A stretch of 64,000 nucleotides of DNA, from the NCBI RefSeq assembly GCF_047948215.1, contig NC_134456.1:198102034-198166033 (forward strand). Reading direction: 5' to 3'. The position numbers and the translations under genes were made by a program. Positions within the stretch are counted from its first letter, which is position 1. Every line of letters starts with the position of its first letter. The DNA comes from Lycorma delicatula. Its lineage: Eukaryota > Arthropoda > Insecta > Hemiptera > Fulgoridae. Of this stretch, positions 1 to 12,359 are shown piece after piece. The notes beneath the pieces are model-generated. The model ran no database searches, was not told the DNA's origin, and saw only the letters and a list, made by a program, of their open reading frames with translations.

Positions 1-441
1 GGAATTTATGTGATTATACATTTCTTCAAGTTAACAAAAACCATTATATTATGGCACATCTTTTTAATAATTCGTCTCATAGACAAGGTTTTAAAATTTC
101 TCTATTTTTGATAGAAAATTTCAAACATATCAGCTTTCAGTATATTTTCTATACAAAGTGTTCATTTAAGGAATAACCATCTTTTTTTTTTTTTTGGTCT
201 TAGTTTTGTATGGTTATAATATATATATATATATCAGTTAATATATTAAACAAATACATTAGGACTGTACAATAAAAATGTAGGGAGATGTTAAATAAAA
301 ATAGAATAGGTAACAGAATTTTTTTATCTTATTATATTCATGGAATCGTAGACTTATAACTGAGAGAAATGATTCTTTCAAATCATCATTTCTTCTAACC
401 AAAATTATATGTATTAATAGAATTTTTATTAAAATTTCCAG
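1..441 (+). other. 3' part of an upstream intron of the transporter gene
   Basis: AT-rich DNA ending in a plausible splice acceptor (AG at 440-441) next to the first recognisable exon. The frame set by the later exons shows that the exon at 442 starts on a codon boundary, so this is a phase-0 intron. No coding sequence is seen here, and the start codon must lie left of the window. Confidence 0.7.
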
Positions 442-577
442 TGCCTAGCAGTCGGGGCAAGAAATCTTCTTCTTTTAGACTTTGGTATGGTTGATTTTTA
501 TCCAGTTATTATAATTCCAGCATTGTTAAATGCCCAACAGGGTTTATCAATCACACAATCAGAAGCTTCATGGCTTG
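442..577 (+). CDS. Tret1-like sugar transporter, internal exon a (TM1 region)
   Basis: First in-window coding exon of an MFS-superfamily sugar transporter that moves trehalose or another sugar across the plasma membrane by facilitated diffusion. It encodes 45 codons plus one base. The sequence shows a hydrophobic stretch (ARNLLLLDFGMVDFYPVIII) fitting TM1, then ITQSEASWLG, the ASWL(G) segment typical of insect Tret1-like proteins at the TM1-TM2 loop. The acceptor is TTCCAG and the donor GTAAGT; the exon leaves in phase 1 and joins the next exon to complete a glycine. The initiator methionine and N-terminal tail lie in one or more exons left of the window. Substrate specificity cannot be read from sequence, so 'trehalose' rests only on family resemblance. 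Confidence 0.85.
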
Positions 578-1580
578 GTAAGTAATTAGCAGTATGCACA
601 TTAAACAATATTTCTTTCATTCTGAGTACTTTTTTAGTAGAGATTCTTTAACTTCTACTAGATTTTTTACAGTTTTACAATTGGAGTAATCTTTGTCTCT
701 TTATCCATTTCCAGGCCAAATAAAAAAAATGTTCAAAGAGGTAAAATACAAATAGACTCAAAAAGAAAGATATGAAATTAACATTTAAAAAAAGTTGTCA
801 TATGTAGGTAACACATATTCTGTTGGATGGTTCAGTAATGAATGGATAGACAAGACCTTGTAATTTATTCAAAATTTAACTTTACATAATTTTCTTTTAA
901 TCTGATTACATCCCAAATTTTGTTTTATTTTTTTACAGTCTCTAAAACTTTAATCTACATTGAATCATTATTAAATTGTAGCCAGAATACATGTCTACTC
1001 TGGGATTTTTTATAGTATTTATCTTGGTTTTAGTATCTTTGATTGAAAATTTGCACAGCCTGCTGTACTTTCCCAAATTTCTTTGCTTTTTTATTGTCTA
1101 TCTTCTTTTATGATTTTTAGTTCACAAGTGATTTTTACTTTATACAGAATTCTGAAAACACTTCTTTTCTTTCTATCACCTGCCCGTAACATCCCTTTTC
1201 TTTCTCTACCCAGACAGTCAAACCCCCTATTATTTACATAGTAATATCATATATTATAATTATATAATTAAATTATCTAAAAAAGAAATAAATAAATTTA
1301 AAAAGTGTTTAAATAATGAAAGTTTTCATTTTTAATTGATTTTGCAATTGAAAATTCAAAGATAATTGCTTTTTAGTATTATCAGTATTATACTTTGCAA
1401 GATTGTTAATACAATATAATTTTTCCCATGAAAATATGAAAAAAAATTATTAAAACACAAAGATTAAGAACCATTTTTTATAATGAAAAACATTTTTTTC
1501 ATCTGTATAACCTTGTGTTAGGCTAAGTAAAGGTGAATAACAAAATAACATAAACCTAAGTATGATAATATTCTCTTATT
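578..1580. other. Start of intron 1, no recognisable feature
   Basis: AT-rich intron sequence after the GTAAGT donor at 578. No ORF, RNA gene or classifiable repeat is seen before the relic that starts near 1585. Confidence 0.6.
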
Positions 1581-1584
1581 TTTT

Positions 1585-2060
1585 CCTTTAATGTGGAGTC
1601 AAATCTTGCTTTTACAAACCAGCGATAGTTGCACAACATAGCTGGGTCTCAGCACTCTTGTCATGACACCTCCATGGTCTAATATTCTGATGAAAACTCT
1701 CCTTGTTCATTGCTAATTGCACCAAGATTTTTTTCAAAAAGAAATTAATATCCAAATGTAGATCTTGAGAAGTTCTTGTACAAGGGTTTTGGTAGTTTTC
1801 TTCTTTTTTGGTGGCTTAAATCCTTTTACCATCTTTCCAAACAATTTTCATGCTGCTAATTCATTTTTGTTGAGTTTTCCTTCAAGAGCAGGTTCTCAAA
1901 TCACTTTTCTAATACCAAGTCCAGTAAATTACCCTCTTTAAGTTTGGTTTCATTTAACTGGGAAAAAGTTCTCTTAAATGTTTGATACCTTACCTTCTTC
2001 ATCAATGCCCTTTACAAATTTTTCATCAATCCTACTTGGTGTGAAATAGAGAAAGAAAAA
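1585..2060 (-). pseudogene. Relic of multicopy arthropod gene family of unknown function (C-terminal part)
   Basis: Read on the minus strand with frameshifts and stops, this stretch gives pieces such as GLMKNL, TFSQLNETKLKEGN and NLGAISNEQGE. These line up in order with the better preserved relic at 5780-7390 (LMKNFVKAMKK, KFPNVSEGKIEKGIFVGPQI, and the histidine-rich segment near its end). It therefore looks like the C-terminal half of a second, more decayed copy of the same family. I recall such proteins as repeated uncharacterised genes in arthropod genomes, which hints at spread by a mobile element, but I know no established function. It lies antisense in intron 1 of the transporter gene and is certainly not functional. 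Confidence 0.5.
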
Positions 2061-2249
2061 TCTTCTTTAGTATAAGACATTTATTCTCTGGTTCAAATGA
2101 AGTAGTCCAGTGTTTGACGGTAAAAATAGTGTATTTTCTTAGAATTCTTTCAGACAACATTGATTTTCATGAAAATTTGTAATTAAGCTTATCTAACCCT
2201 CTACTTCAAAAGTTATATGTTTCTGATGTGTGCTTTTTGTTTTCTGGGA

Positions 2250-2820
2250 GTGAAAACTACCCCTTGATAAAAAAATTAAAAAATCATAGATTTAAACGTT
2301 TCATAGATTGAAATCATGTTTAAATATGTAGAATAAACATTATTTTATGTTGTCAATTACAATTTACGATGTTTTACTCTGTTTCAACCCTTAGAAACCA
2401 CCCCTTATGATGAAATTAAAAAAAAAAATTTTCCAACAGTTTGAAATGTTTTAATGGTGCATTTATAATGAATTAAAATCTCTTTACTGTTTATAATATA
2501 ATTTATGATTTACTGCAAATTTTAAACCCTTAATAATCACCCCTTATGAAAAATTTTTTTTAAATTATACATATAAATGTTTTGTAGCTGAAAATCATTT
2601 AAATGTGTAGAATAAACATTGTTCCATATTCTGAAACATAATTTATTCATGTGTGCGTGTGTTACAACGTTGCGACCCTTAGAATCCATCCTAATGATGA
2701 AAAAAAACTGTTTTCAACAGCTTAAAATGTTTTAATGGTGCATTTATAATGAATTATAAGCTTTTTACAGTTATTAATATAATTTATAATTTATTGCAAT
2801 GTCCCAGACCTTGCAAACCG
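2250..2820. repeat. Imperfect tandem duplication, period about 285 bp
   Basis: Two diverged adjacent copies. The block around 2390-2470 (CCTTAGAAACCACCCCTTATG, then GTTTTAATGGTGCATTTATA) recurs at about 2676-2760. The block around 2255-2390 (with ATGTAGAATAAACATT) recurs at about 2530-2676. No ORF spans it. The origin is unknown. Confidence 0.6.
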
Positions 2821-2929
2821 GCCTTGTGATTAAAATTAACAATCATGTTTACTCAAAATTAAAAACTAAAATTATAAAATGATTAAAGGAGAGAAATAAA
2901 AATGTTTTGTACATTATAATAGCACGTTT

Positions 2930-3289
2930 TATTATTGTAACTGTATGGATCATCACAAGAACTGTCATCACTGTCGACCTCCTCCTCTTGATCAGTAATT
3001 GGAGTTGACAATTGTCACCAGAGCATGTTCCACATGTAGGGTTACAAAAAAGTTCAACTTTTCTGTAGCCACAAGTAGCACTGCATCCTTTTTTTCAATT
3101 GCAAAATATCACTTGGAGTAGTTCTTCCAGTGAAGGCATTTTCTGCATTTTAATTGATAGTAAAGAGCCTTCATTATTCACCCATTCCCAGCCAGTTAGA
3201 TGAATATTTTTATTTCCAAGCCTGACCTGGGTTTGGAAACATGATATATATATACACAGATATGAGTATATGATTATATACTTATACAT
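2930..3289 (-). pseudogene. Cys-rich C-terminal relic of a multicopy protein
   Basis: The minus strand encodes HLTGWEWVNNEGSL, then MPSLEELLQVIFCN, followed after a one-base frame break by a run with many cysteines (KKGCSATCGYRKVELFCNPTCGTC) and an acidic tail. Regularly spaced cysteines after a 'P.LEELL..I.C.C' lead-in are typical of C-terminal zinc-binding-like tails that I have seen on repeated uncharacterised arthropod proteins. The frame is broken in the Cys-rich part and no full gene surrounds it, so it is a dead fragment. Whether it belonged to the same unit as the relic at 1585-2060 is not clear. Confidence 0.45.
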
Positions 3290-3397
3290 ATGTAGATACA
3301 GTTATATGTGTTCACATGTATTCATAAATGCTCTGAAACTGTTGAGAATATAAAAATTTACATGCTCCAAAGATTTCACAGAAAAAATGCGATTGGT

Positions 3398-3453
3398 TTA
3401 TCGTTGATATGTGATTGGTTTATGTTGATAAACAAATCACATATCAACGATAA
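3398..3453. repeat. Hairpin: 25-bp inverted repeat, 6-nt loop
   Basis: Arms 3398-3422 and 3429-3453 are reverse complements with one mismatch, and the loop is TGTTGA. No flanking duplication or coding potential is visible. Confidence 0.8.
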
Positions 3454-3499
3454 CTTCCTTAATTTTTAAGCTATCCAATTGCTCAAAAAAACATTTTGC

Positions 3500-4420
3500 A
3501 GTGAATTTCAAGGGCTACAAGGCATGTAAAGTTCAGATCCTTGAGCCTTCGTTTTTGAAATTTTTGAGTTTAATATCTCAATCAATTTTTATTCTACAGA
3601 AATAAAACAAACCAGACTTTTCAGTAAAAAAAAACCTTAATGTTTGTACTCTAGCATTTTTTACATATTTTCTTTAGTTTTTTAATTATTGCAAAAAGAA
3701 AATTTTTTAAAATGAAAAAGTTTTCAAATTTGAATCAACCTTTTTTTCAAATCGATGCATTCCAAACCGGTCAAACTGCTAGAACATATTAGTTAGTATT
3801 TACATAAATTGTAAAAGGATTACATTCAAATCCAATTCTTGCAGAAAAGCCATTTGTTTCATTGCTGATTTTTTCTCTGAAAAAGCGAGACAATCATTTT
3901 ATTTTCATCATAACTCTGTTAGTTTTTAAGCTGACTTTTACCAAAGCTAATTTTAAAGGTCTTTTCAAGTACTTTGAAAAATGTCCTATAAGTTTTAGTC
4001 TAAAAACTTTCCATTTTTTTCGTTGTTTAACAAATGACTTCAGTTTTCGGTGAACAAAAAGTTACCTTCATAACTCAGTTCATATTGCATCTACAGAAAT
4101 AAAAGCAAAACCAATCTCTTTGCTATTTTATAAGATTTATTTTTGTTAATAATAATTTATTCGATAAAACGTAAGGTTTTTGAGTTATTCGTGAAAAATC
4201 ATTCAATAGTTGGATGAAAAATTAACATTTCGCAATCATGAATAATTCAAAAAGTATGGACTACAAAAAATTTTTATAGACCTTTTTTGTTAGAATTTAT
4301 TCCTCCATCGATTTCTGTGGTTATTTTGAATGTAATAATTTCCACTCCTGAGAAGGGGTGGCATCCACCCTGAGGGTAAAAGCACACATCAGCCCTATAT
4401 AAATTTTTTTCCTTCAGCTA
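3500..4420. repeat. Internally repetitive AT-rich stretch
   Basis: The string CTACAGAAATAAAA followed by CAAACCA/CAAAACCA occurs near 3593 and again near 4090, with similar flanks (ATCTCAATCA versus ACTCAGTTCA before it). The stretch ends with a GC-richer block (GAAGGGGTGGCATCCACCCTG, near 4352) containing a short palindrome. It is probably an old dispersed repeat, not classified. The 63-codon ORF inside has no recognisable domain. Confidence 0.35.
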
Positions 4421-4429
4421 TTCCCTAAT

Positions 4430-5780
4430 TACTTTTTGTAATTAGGGACATGATTTACATGATTTATCACATCAGTCAGTGTTGTTCAAAAGAATTCTGA
4501 GCAAAAAACCATCAATCACTGAACTAAACTTCTCTTTGGCCAGTCCATCTTTTAAAAAATGCTGTTGAGTTGCTGATTTTAGGCTACCTTTAAATGAATA
4601 AATTAAAAAGTTTTGTAGGTTTATTATATATTTCTAATTCAGTCATTAATTCCCATAATCTACAGTTAAGATATTCAATTTGCTGTTTTGATAGGCCTAG
4701 ACATGCAGCAAATCATTTGATGGATAAGATTGGGTTTACTGGATACTTGAGGGCTACAAGTGGAATCATATGAACACAGTAAGAAAGAACAAACCATAAA
4801 GAAAGATTTATGTAGAAAAATCGTGTACATCTACTTACATATTCTGTAGATCCTGTAGAAAGATCTATATTTCATTAGGTCACATGTCATCACTGTCACT
4901 AAACTATGTAATTTTAATATCATTGCACTTGAGTGACAAGCTGCTATCAATTAGCCTTCTCCATGAGGAACTGGTCTAAGAGCAGATGCCACATTAGGGT
5001 AATCAATTTTATATTTTTTGTTTTTATTTTACAATGCATTATAGGGATAGTAAATGGCATAGAGCTTCTATTGTTTTTCATCCACTGATCTAGTCACAAA
5101 ACAGCTTAACATAAAAAAAATGAGGTGCACAATTTTAATCTTGATCCTCAATTTTACAACCAAAAATACTTCCTTTCTTATAGATCTAACTTGTAACTTT
5201 AATACAAAACATGCACAAACATAACAAAACTTATCTGGTGAAAGATCAGTAGTGAAAATTTAACGTTTTGAAAGTAAACTCCACTCAAAAAACACACAAC
5301 CACACTGAATAAAGGCTGACTTTCTATTTTAATTAAAGACAAATTCATCATTTCAATCCCCACCATTAATTTGCAAAGTTATCAACTGCATTGTAGTGAA
5401 AACACTAAATTAAGGTAGAATATAGCAAGTCACATAAAAATATGACATGCTGGAATTCTTTAATGATTGATATTTAAATTATAAGCAAAGTGAATATTAA
5501 AAATGATAATTTAGTCCACTTTACCAAATGAAAACCTTTGTTAATTATACTGATAGACAAAAAAATCTTTTTAATGTTTCTCTAAGTGTGATACAATTTC
5601 TTGAATTGCTTTTTTGCATACATTACAGATCTGTAAATACAATTTTTCTATCACCCTTAGTTTTAAATAAATTACGCTTCAAAAAAAATTAAGGGAAAAT
5701 AGTTAAAATCTGTAAAATTTATAATTTTACATGGCCATACCTATGTTAGAATGATCTCTCTGATACTTTTCTTTTATAAA
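4430..5780. other. Intron 1 interior, no recognisable feature
   Basis: AT-rich, no ORF or repeat that I can classify, up to the relic that ends near 5780. Confidence 0.5.
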
Positions 5781-7390
5781 TAGCCTCAGGCACATCCTGA
5801 ATTAATGTCCATTAATAATCAGCTAGCATGTTAGTATTCCATTTCTCTTTATAACGGCTTTCCTTCACCAAAATGTCTTGGTGGAAATGTTTACCAAGTT
5901 TGTCACTTACGACTCAGAGGTTGTCCAAGAAAAAATCCAAATGTGAGTGAAGGAAGTGTATTTTCAAAGATATATTACATTCCATAGCTCTGTATGAAGT
6001 AAGAAGTTGATTAACAATATCGTGGTAATTGTTGGATTTTTGTTTGCCAAAAAAGTTTTGCAAATGTCTTTAAATGAAGCCCATGCTGCACTTTCTACAT
6101 TATTTAACACTGAGTTAAATGCATCATCTTTGACCAACTCTCTTATTTGAGGACCAACAAATATTCCTTTTTCAATTTTTCCTTCACTTACATTCGGAAA
6201 TTTCTGCTTGATGTACAAAAATCTAGGACTATCCTTCTTCATTGCTTTTACAAAATTTTTCATTAGCCGTAGCTTGATATGGAGAGGGGGTAAAAATATT
6301 TTTTTGGGTTCAACTAAGAGCTCATGAATAATATTTTTCCCATTTAGAGTTAAATTGTCTTGTTTCTTCCACTGTTTGGTAACATAATGTTTATCCCTAG
6401 CTTGGCTGTGCTATTCGCAAAGAAAACACATGTACTTAGTATAACTTAACTGCATGCCTAACAAGATAACTAACTACAACTTTCAAATCACCACATATGT
6501 TCCAGCTATGTTTTTTATAATTTATTTTTTCAAGAACGTCTTCCATCTTATTGTATGTCTCTTTCAAATTGATACCATGAGCGATTAGTATTGTAGGATA
6601 TTTGTTACCATTGTGTTGTAGAACCATTTTTAAACTATATTTGGATGAATCTATGAAAAGGCGCCAGTCCTTAGGTTTATGAACTTGTACAGTTATATAA
6701 ACTCATCAATATTTGTACAATAAACCAAATTACTTTCATTAATAAAGTTCTTTTTGTCGGCTTTGAAACCTGAAATTTTTGTATTTTTTTTTAGTAAATT
6801 CCAACCTTGCAGTCTTGATCCTAACAGTTCAGCTTGATTTTTTGATAAATTTAAATCCCTAACCAAGACATTTAATTCACCTTGTGATGTAAGATATGGC
6901 TTATTAGAAGATAATTCAAAATCAAAATCATTGTTGTCTTCTTCGGTACTGCCTGATTCTTCATCACTGCTTTCAAAACATACATTCACAGGTGGCTCAG
7001 GAACTGGAATAATTTCACTGCGAGGTGCAGGCCTAATTCCAGATTGCAATGAAGGATATTTTACAATATGTTTAGGTTTTTTAGAATTTTCAGGCACACT
7101 AATTAAATAAAAGTAACAATTGGTTACATATCCTTTGGTTCACATCAAACCATAGTTACACCAAATGGCAAAGCCTTCCATGTATCTTTCAGCCATCCTC
7201 TTAAATATACAGAACAATTAGTGCATACTATATGAGGAGCCCACGTATTATCCTGGTCACCAATTTTACACTGAAAGTACCAATGATATACTTTTCTATT
7301 AAAGGTATAATGTTTTTTCTATTTAATTTTACGGTAAACTTACCACATACACAACAAAAGGCATCCACATGATTTACACAATTTCAAAGC
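5780..7390 (-). pseudogene. Relic of multicopy arthropod gene family of unknown function (nearly full span)
   Basis: On the minus strand a protein can be followed almost from end to end through frameshifts and stops. It starts with a Cys-containing segment near 7385-7150 (VDAFCCVCGKF, then GDQDNTWAPHIVCTNC and WKALPFGVTMV). A 134-codon piece (6693-7097) follows with PRSEIIPVPEPP, an acidic stretch ending in FDFELSS, and LNVLVRDLNLSKNQAELLGS. Then come DWRLFIDSSKYSLKMVL, LIAHGINLKETYNKMEDVLE and HSWNICGDLKVV (6436-6627), KFPNVSEGKIEKGIFVGPQI (5964-6263), and a tail with LGKHFHQDI and NTNMLADY near 5900-5800. I recognise the pattern as a repeated uncharacterised arthropod protein but know no function for it. 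The early CxxC and HxVCxxC pairs suggest zinc binding (inference). Multiple breaks make it non-functional. It is antisense to the host gene. Confidence 0.6.
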
Positions 7391-8154
7391 ATTATGACAC
7401 TGCACTGTTAACAAACTTAAAGAACAATAATACTGAACAAAATTAATTCATTCCTAAATCCAGTGCTTAATGCAAACAACACAACTGTGTTTTCAGCTAC
7501 ATGTTTTGACCTACACTGTCATGATTAATCTTGTCCATGAAGGCTCACTCTTCAGTATTAGATATGATGTCATAATATGAGACTATAATATGATTTAATT
7601 CTTTGCCTAGCATTGTATATTTATAGCTTACAAATCAAATTATGTAAATAAAGTTAAACAATAAAAAATTAGCTAACAAAATACAATTTAAGAGCTTAAA
7701 ATGCTAACTATATGTTGAAAAATGAAAAAAAATCCTTTAATTAAAACTTAAACATTTTTTCAAAAATGATGGGTGATAGAAAGATTCTGAGTTGATATTC
7801 GTTTTCAGCATTAAAAAACAAATTAAAATCATGTATCAAATGTTAGGAAACATTTCATTTCAGTAATTCGATTTTATTTTTATTATATGATTTCCTGAAG
7901 AAAAATTCAGTTCTTTTTAACTTTATTTAAACAATTCCTTAACATCTAATCTTAAATAATTAATTTCTTGTTTTCTATTGTAAAAGCTATTAATATTTAT
8001 AAAACTTCTAAAACTTCATTCTCCAACCTGATGAAAGCTACACTTATACATTCTTTTATCTTGTGCAGTCATCAGCTAGAATTGAATTTGGGGTTTATTT
8101 TATCTCCAGAATACATTGCTTAAGATGAAGTAATACATTTTACATATTAATGAA

Positions 8155-8195
<41 letters not shown>

Positions 8196-8730
8196 ATAAT
8201 ATTACACCTAAAAAGAGATGAGTTCTTTAAAGATGATAAAGGTTTTTCATTCTATCTGGTATGCAGTAATCTAATAAAGACTGCTGTTCCACCGAGTGCA
8301 ATATTATTAAAGAACCTGTTAAAGTTAAGCTTTAAGCTTTGTTGTTCAAGAAACATCATCCATCAACATTAATTGGTACACTTGTCAGTTATTGAAAGAC
8401 CTGTTTTGATCTTTCATGAATCATTCCTTAATTTATCATAATGATTATAACAGTCAAGATATTAAAAACTTAATGAAATCAAAGATTAATATCAAACTCC
8501 TGTCAACTTAGCAACAATGTGTAAATTTAGTTGGCAATATTTTTAAAGCCATAAAAGGGTTACAATATAATTAAAATAATTCAAAACACTAAAAGAATAT
8601 CTGAAGCTTCTACTTTCATGACTTCTCATCATTTTAATGTGTAATATAAGGTTAAGTAAGATGAGTTCTGTAAAGATAAGTGGATGTTAATTTATTTAAA
8701 ACATGCTGTTGGAATGCCGTAAACCAATGA
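7391..8730. other. Intron 1 interior, no recognisable feature
   Basis: AT-rich sequence with no coding or repeat signal apart from the AT microsatellite at 8159-8192. Confidence 0.5.
8159..8192. repeat. (AT)n microsatellite
   Basis: About 17 uninterrupted AT dinucleotides. Confidence 0.95.
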
Positions 8731-10690
8731 TTCTCAACCTTTTTAGCTCCATGACCCCCCAAAAAGTACAATTTACAGGTTCCAACTTGATGTGTATATG
8801 CTCCTTGTAATTTGGTCTGCTTGCATAATATTCACTGTGAGAGCGTCATGTTTTTTAGTGTGCCACAGTGCATTGTTGCTTTCAAGCATTGTTGTTCTGA
8901 AAGCAACAATCAGAATTGAAAGCATGAAACCATCAGAATTAATTTGATTCTTGGAAACTAAATACCTGGATCATTAAAGCAAACCCATGGAAGTTTTCAA
9001 AAGAAAATTATATACTTAGAGAAATCAACAAACTTCTATTTATAAATCAAGCCATGATAAAAGTATACTTGAAGCATCTTATCTTGTAGCATTAAGAGTA
9101 GCTAAGATATCCAAATCCCCATACAATCACAGTAAACCTCATATTGCCTACAGCAGTTGATATGGTCTGTTTTCATAGGCATGGAAGAAGCAAAAATATT
9201 CAGCTTTCTAACAATATAGTATCAAGGCAAATTTATGACATGGCTGCCAGTGTTCATGATCAGATAATTCAGTAAGTGAGTTCAAGTGAATTTTTTAGTA
9301 CTCAATTTGATTAATCAACAAGTGTAGCAAAAATATCTCATTTCTTATGTTTTGTGAAACCTGAGTGTGATAGGGACAGATCACTCAAAGAAAATATGTT
9401 GTTTTGTAAATCAATATCTGGTCATGCAAAAGGACGTCTTTTTGATTTTTTTTTTATGAAGCCACTAAAAATTATAATATAGATTGAAAAAAATGTATTG
9501 CAGTATGTGGTGATGGTGCAAAGATGGTAACTGGAAAGAACAGTTGATTTCTGAAAAAATTAAAATATCGTCTTATACCAAGGGCGGAATGGATGCACTG
9601 CTTCCTTCACATACGTGCTTTTGCCATAAAAAAAAATGCCGGAAAATATCAAACAGATTCTTTGTTAAGCTGTAAAAATGGTGAATTTTATTAAAATATC
9701 GACCATTGCAGAATAGGCTGTTTGCAGAACTATGCGATTAAATGAGCGAAAGAAAAATATTTTCCATGCAGAAGTCAGATGGTTATCAAGGGATAAAGTG
9801 TTAACCCAATTATTGGAATTGCGAGATTAATTAATAATATTTTTTCAGGATAAACAAATGCCATTCTCAATGTTTTTATAGAAAAATGGGTACATGTTGC
9901 TGTTGACTTACTTAGCTGTGTATTTTCACATTTAAAGAATGTGAATTTCCAAGCACATGATAAAAACATTTTATTAATGAAAGAGAAATTTCATGTTTTC
10001 ATTAAGAAGCTTCAGGCTTATTCGCCTTCATAGCAAAGATTTTAATATGTTTTCACTCACTTTCAATATTGAGAAAAATTTGGATGAAGAAGACACTATT
10101 ATACACCACAGATTGGACAGCATGAGGATTCATTTTCGTGAGCTAAAAATTCAGTAGGCGGAATATTTCCCGGAACATAAAAATGATTTCTCGAAGAGAT
10201 GGGTACTGAAACCATTTAGTGAAAACTGTGTAGTAGGTGCTAAGTTACCAGGTGAGATTCATGACCAACTCATCAAAATGGCTACCAATAAAATGTTACT
10301 ATTACAAACCACATCTGAAGATTTAGATTCATTTTGGCTTGCTCATCGAAGTGAATATGTTAATTTAGTCACAGAAGCATTGAAAATATTAATCCCTTTC
10401 TCCATGTCTTACCTCTGTAAAAAGGGTTTTTCATCTATGGTTGCGCTAAAATTAAATGTAGGAATCGTCTTTCATCAATTGAAAACAATTTGCTTTTTTG
10501 TATTTCTAACACAGATCCATGTATGGAAAAACTTATAAATGAAAAACAACTTAACCATTAGATTACTTTATTTTCTTTACATATGTACTTATAAATGTAA
10601 GTAAAATGTTTATAATACATGATTTTTTCTCATAAAATGATTTCATTATTTATCTGTATAATGTTGTAGGCTAAGGGGGTGTCGTGATCC
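8728..10690 (+). pseudogene. hAT DNA transposon relic, ZBED5/SCAND3-like transposase
   Basis: The left edge (ATTCTCAACCTTTTTAGCTCC near 8730) resembles the TIR of hAT/Charlie-type elements. The + strand then gives, with many stops and frameshifts, the ordered blocks of a ZBED5/SCAND3/FAM200-type hAT transposase: DMAASVHDQI-like text near 9240, a VCGDGAKMVTGK-like block near 9505, LPSHTCFCHKK near 9600, EVRWLSRDKVLTQLLELRD-like text near 9770-9840, FLQDERW-like text and LLDSFWLAHRSEYVNL (10320-10370), and a C-terminal hAT dimerisation segment with IPFSMSYLCKKGFSSMVALK (10399-10458). The transposase would cut and paste by an RNase H-fold mechanism, but this copy is dead. The 86-codon ORF at 10278-10538 is a surviving C-terminal piece. 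The right end is uncertain, and no target duplication was identified. Confidence 0.7.
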
Positions 10691-10890
10691 CAAGCTGCTT
10701 CACACAGATGGTGTTAAGAAGGCATTAGACCACAAAAACCCATCTAATCCCTCCTACATAGCTCCAAAAACCTGACAGATATTGCCCTAAAAAAACATCA
10801 AAAATTTGTGTGTGTGTCTCAAAAGTACAATATTACTTTTTTTTAAATTAAATTTTCTATTTTTTATTTATAATATAATTTTATTTTCAG

Positions 10891-11070
10891 GTAGTTTGTC
10901 TAGTATTTCTCAACCTCTGGGCTGTCTTACTGCTGCACTCGTCCTTGAACCACTTGGTCGCAAGCACACAATGATGCTGCTCAATATACCATTTCTCATA
11001 TCATGGTTAGCATTAATGTTTGCTAACACAACTGAATTGCTCTTTTTTATAACTATTGTCCAAGGCATAG
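10891..11070 (+). CDS. Tret1-like sugar transporter, internal exon b (TM2-TM3)
   Basis: This exon carries two bases completing a glycine, 59 codons and one base. It encodes GSLSSISQPLGCLTAAL (TM2), then LEPLGRKHTMM, which holds the conserved GR[RK] motif of the cytoplasmic TM2-TM3 loop of sugar porters (a hallmark of the MFS fold that gates the transporter), then TM3 and the start of TM4 (WLALMFANTTELLFFITIVQ). The acceptor is TTATTTTCAG and the donor GTAAGA, phase 1 on both sides. The reading frame runs on for 44 more bases past the donor, but the next exon continues the family alignment, so the donor is real. It follows a 10.3-kb intron full of relics. Confidence 0.9.
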
Positions 11071-12355
11071 GTAAGAAAAGAAATTTGTTCATACAATTAC
11101 AGATAAAGAAATAAACAGAACTTACACTATAACCTCAAAATAAGATATTAACACAAACAAATGTTACTGAAAAAATAATTACTGAACATTAAATATCTTC
11201 TTCTTTAGATACCATCACCTCACATTATAAATTTATAAATCATCTGGTACTCCTCTCTTTTCTGAGCTAACCTTTAAAAAATCCAACATCAAGACTATTA
11301 AACCACTATCAAAGATCTCTAACTGTGAGGAACTCTTTTGACCTTCCTTGCCTTCCTTCAACTTCTCCTGCAGTTATTAACTGCTGAGACTATATTAACT
11401 GCCTCTACAATATCACCAAGATATTTCTATAATAGAAAATTAAATCTCCCATCTTTCAGTTAATTTACAAAAGGTTAATAGACACAAATTTGATTAAAAA
11501 AATGTTAAATACTCATTTCATATAAAATGTACTTCTCAGATGTCAGTAATGTTCAGACTTATTAAGTTATTAAGTTACTTTATAATTTTCAACTATTTTA
11601 ATTTTAAGGATCTTTAGAAATAAATAATAAAAAAGTTTCTTAAAATTAAAATACAGATCATTTAATTGTCATTCACAACTATGTCAAATTACTAAATAAA
11701 CAATAACCAAAGTAACAAAGAAAACTAATAAAAAATATTAATATTACTCAATTTGAATAGCATTATTTTATATTGAATATCGTTGTTCATTCATCAAAAA
11801 CAATCCTTGTATACAACAGAACAACTTACATTTAGCTCAGATTAATTTTACTACAACTTGTATGTTAAAAAAGGATACAGTATTATACCATTCTGAGAAT
11901 TATGATGTTATCAAATCTGATTTTGATCAATAAATATCTATTAAAATTACATTATTATTTTATGTTGTATTTCTGCAGATAAGATGATTTATACAATGTT
12001 GGAAAAATTGTAAATGAATTACACTAAAAAAATTAACTTTTCTTCAGGACTTTACAAGTTATAAATATTATAATGTAGAAACGCTTTACCACTGTGTAAT
12101 TAGTTAAGAGTACAACTTGACTTGTATGCTTATCATCCATAATACAGAAGAATACAATCATGTCTTACAAGTACATAATAAATGTATTAAGACGGCACAC
12201 TTAAAATATAGTTAATATTAATTTGTATGTGCAGGAGAAAATCAATTTTTAATTCAGTGTAGCAGCCTACATCTGGATATGATGAGTGGGATCTGATAGA
12301 ATAACTTTTGAGTGAATATCAATTTCTTGTAATATTCATATTTCATGAAATTTCT
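11071..12355. other. Start of intron 2, no recognisable feature
   Basis: AT-rich, no ORF, RNA gene or classifiable repeat seen. Confidence 0.5.
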
Positions 12356-12359
12356 TTTG

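Noticed and set aside
8740..10690. A working ZBED5-like host gene (domesticated transposase)
   Set aside because: Many stops and frameshifts through the catalytic region, and no intact frame longer than 86 codons.
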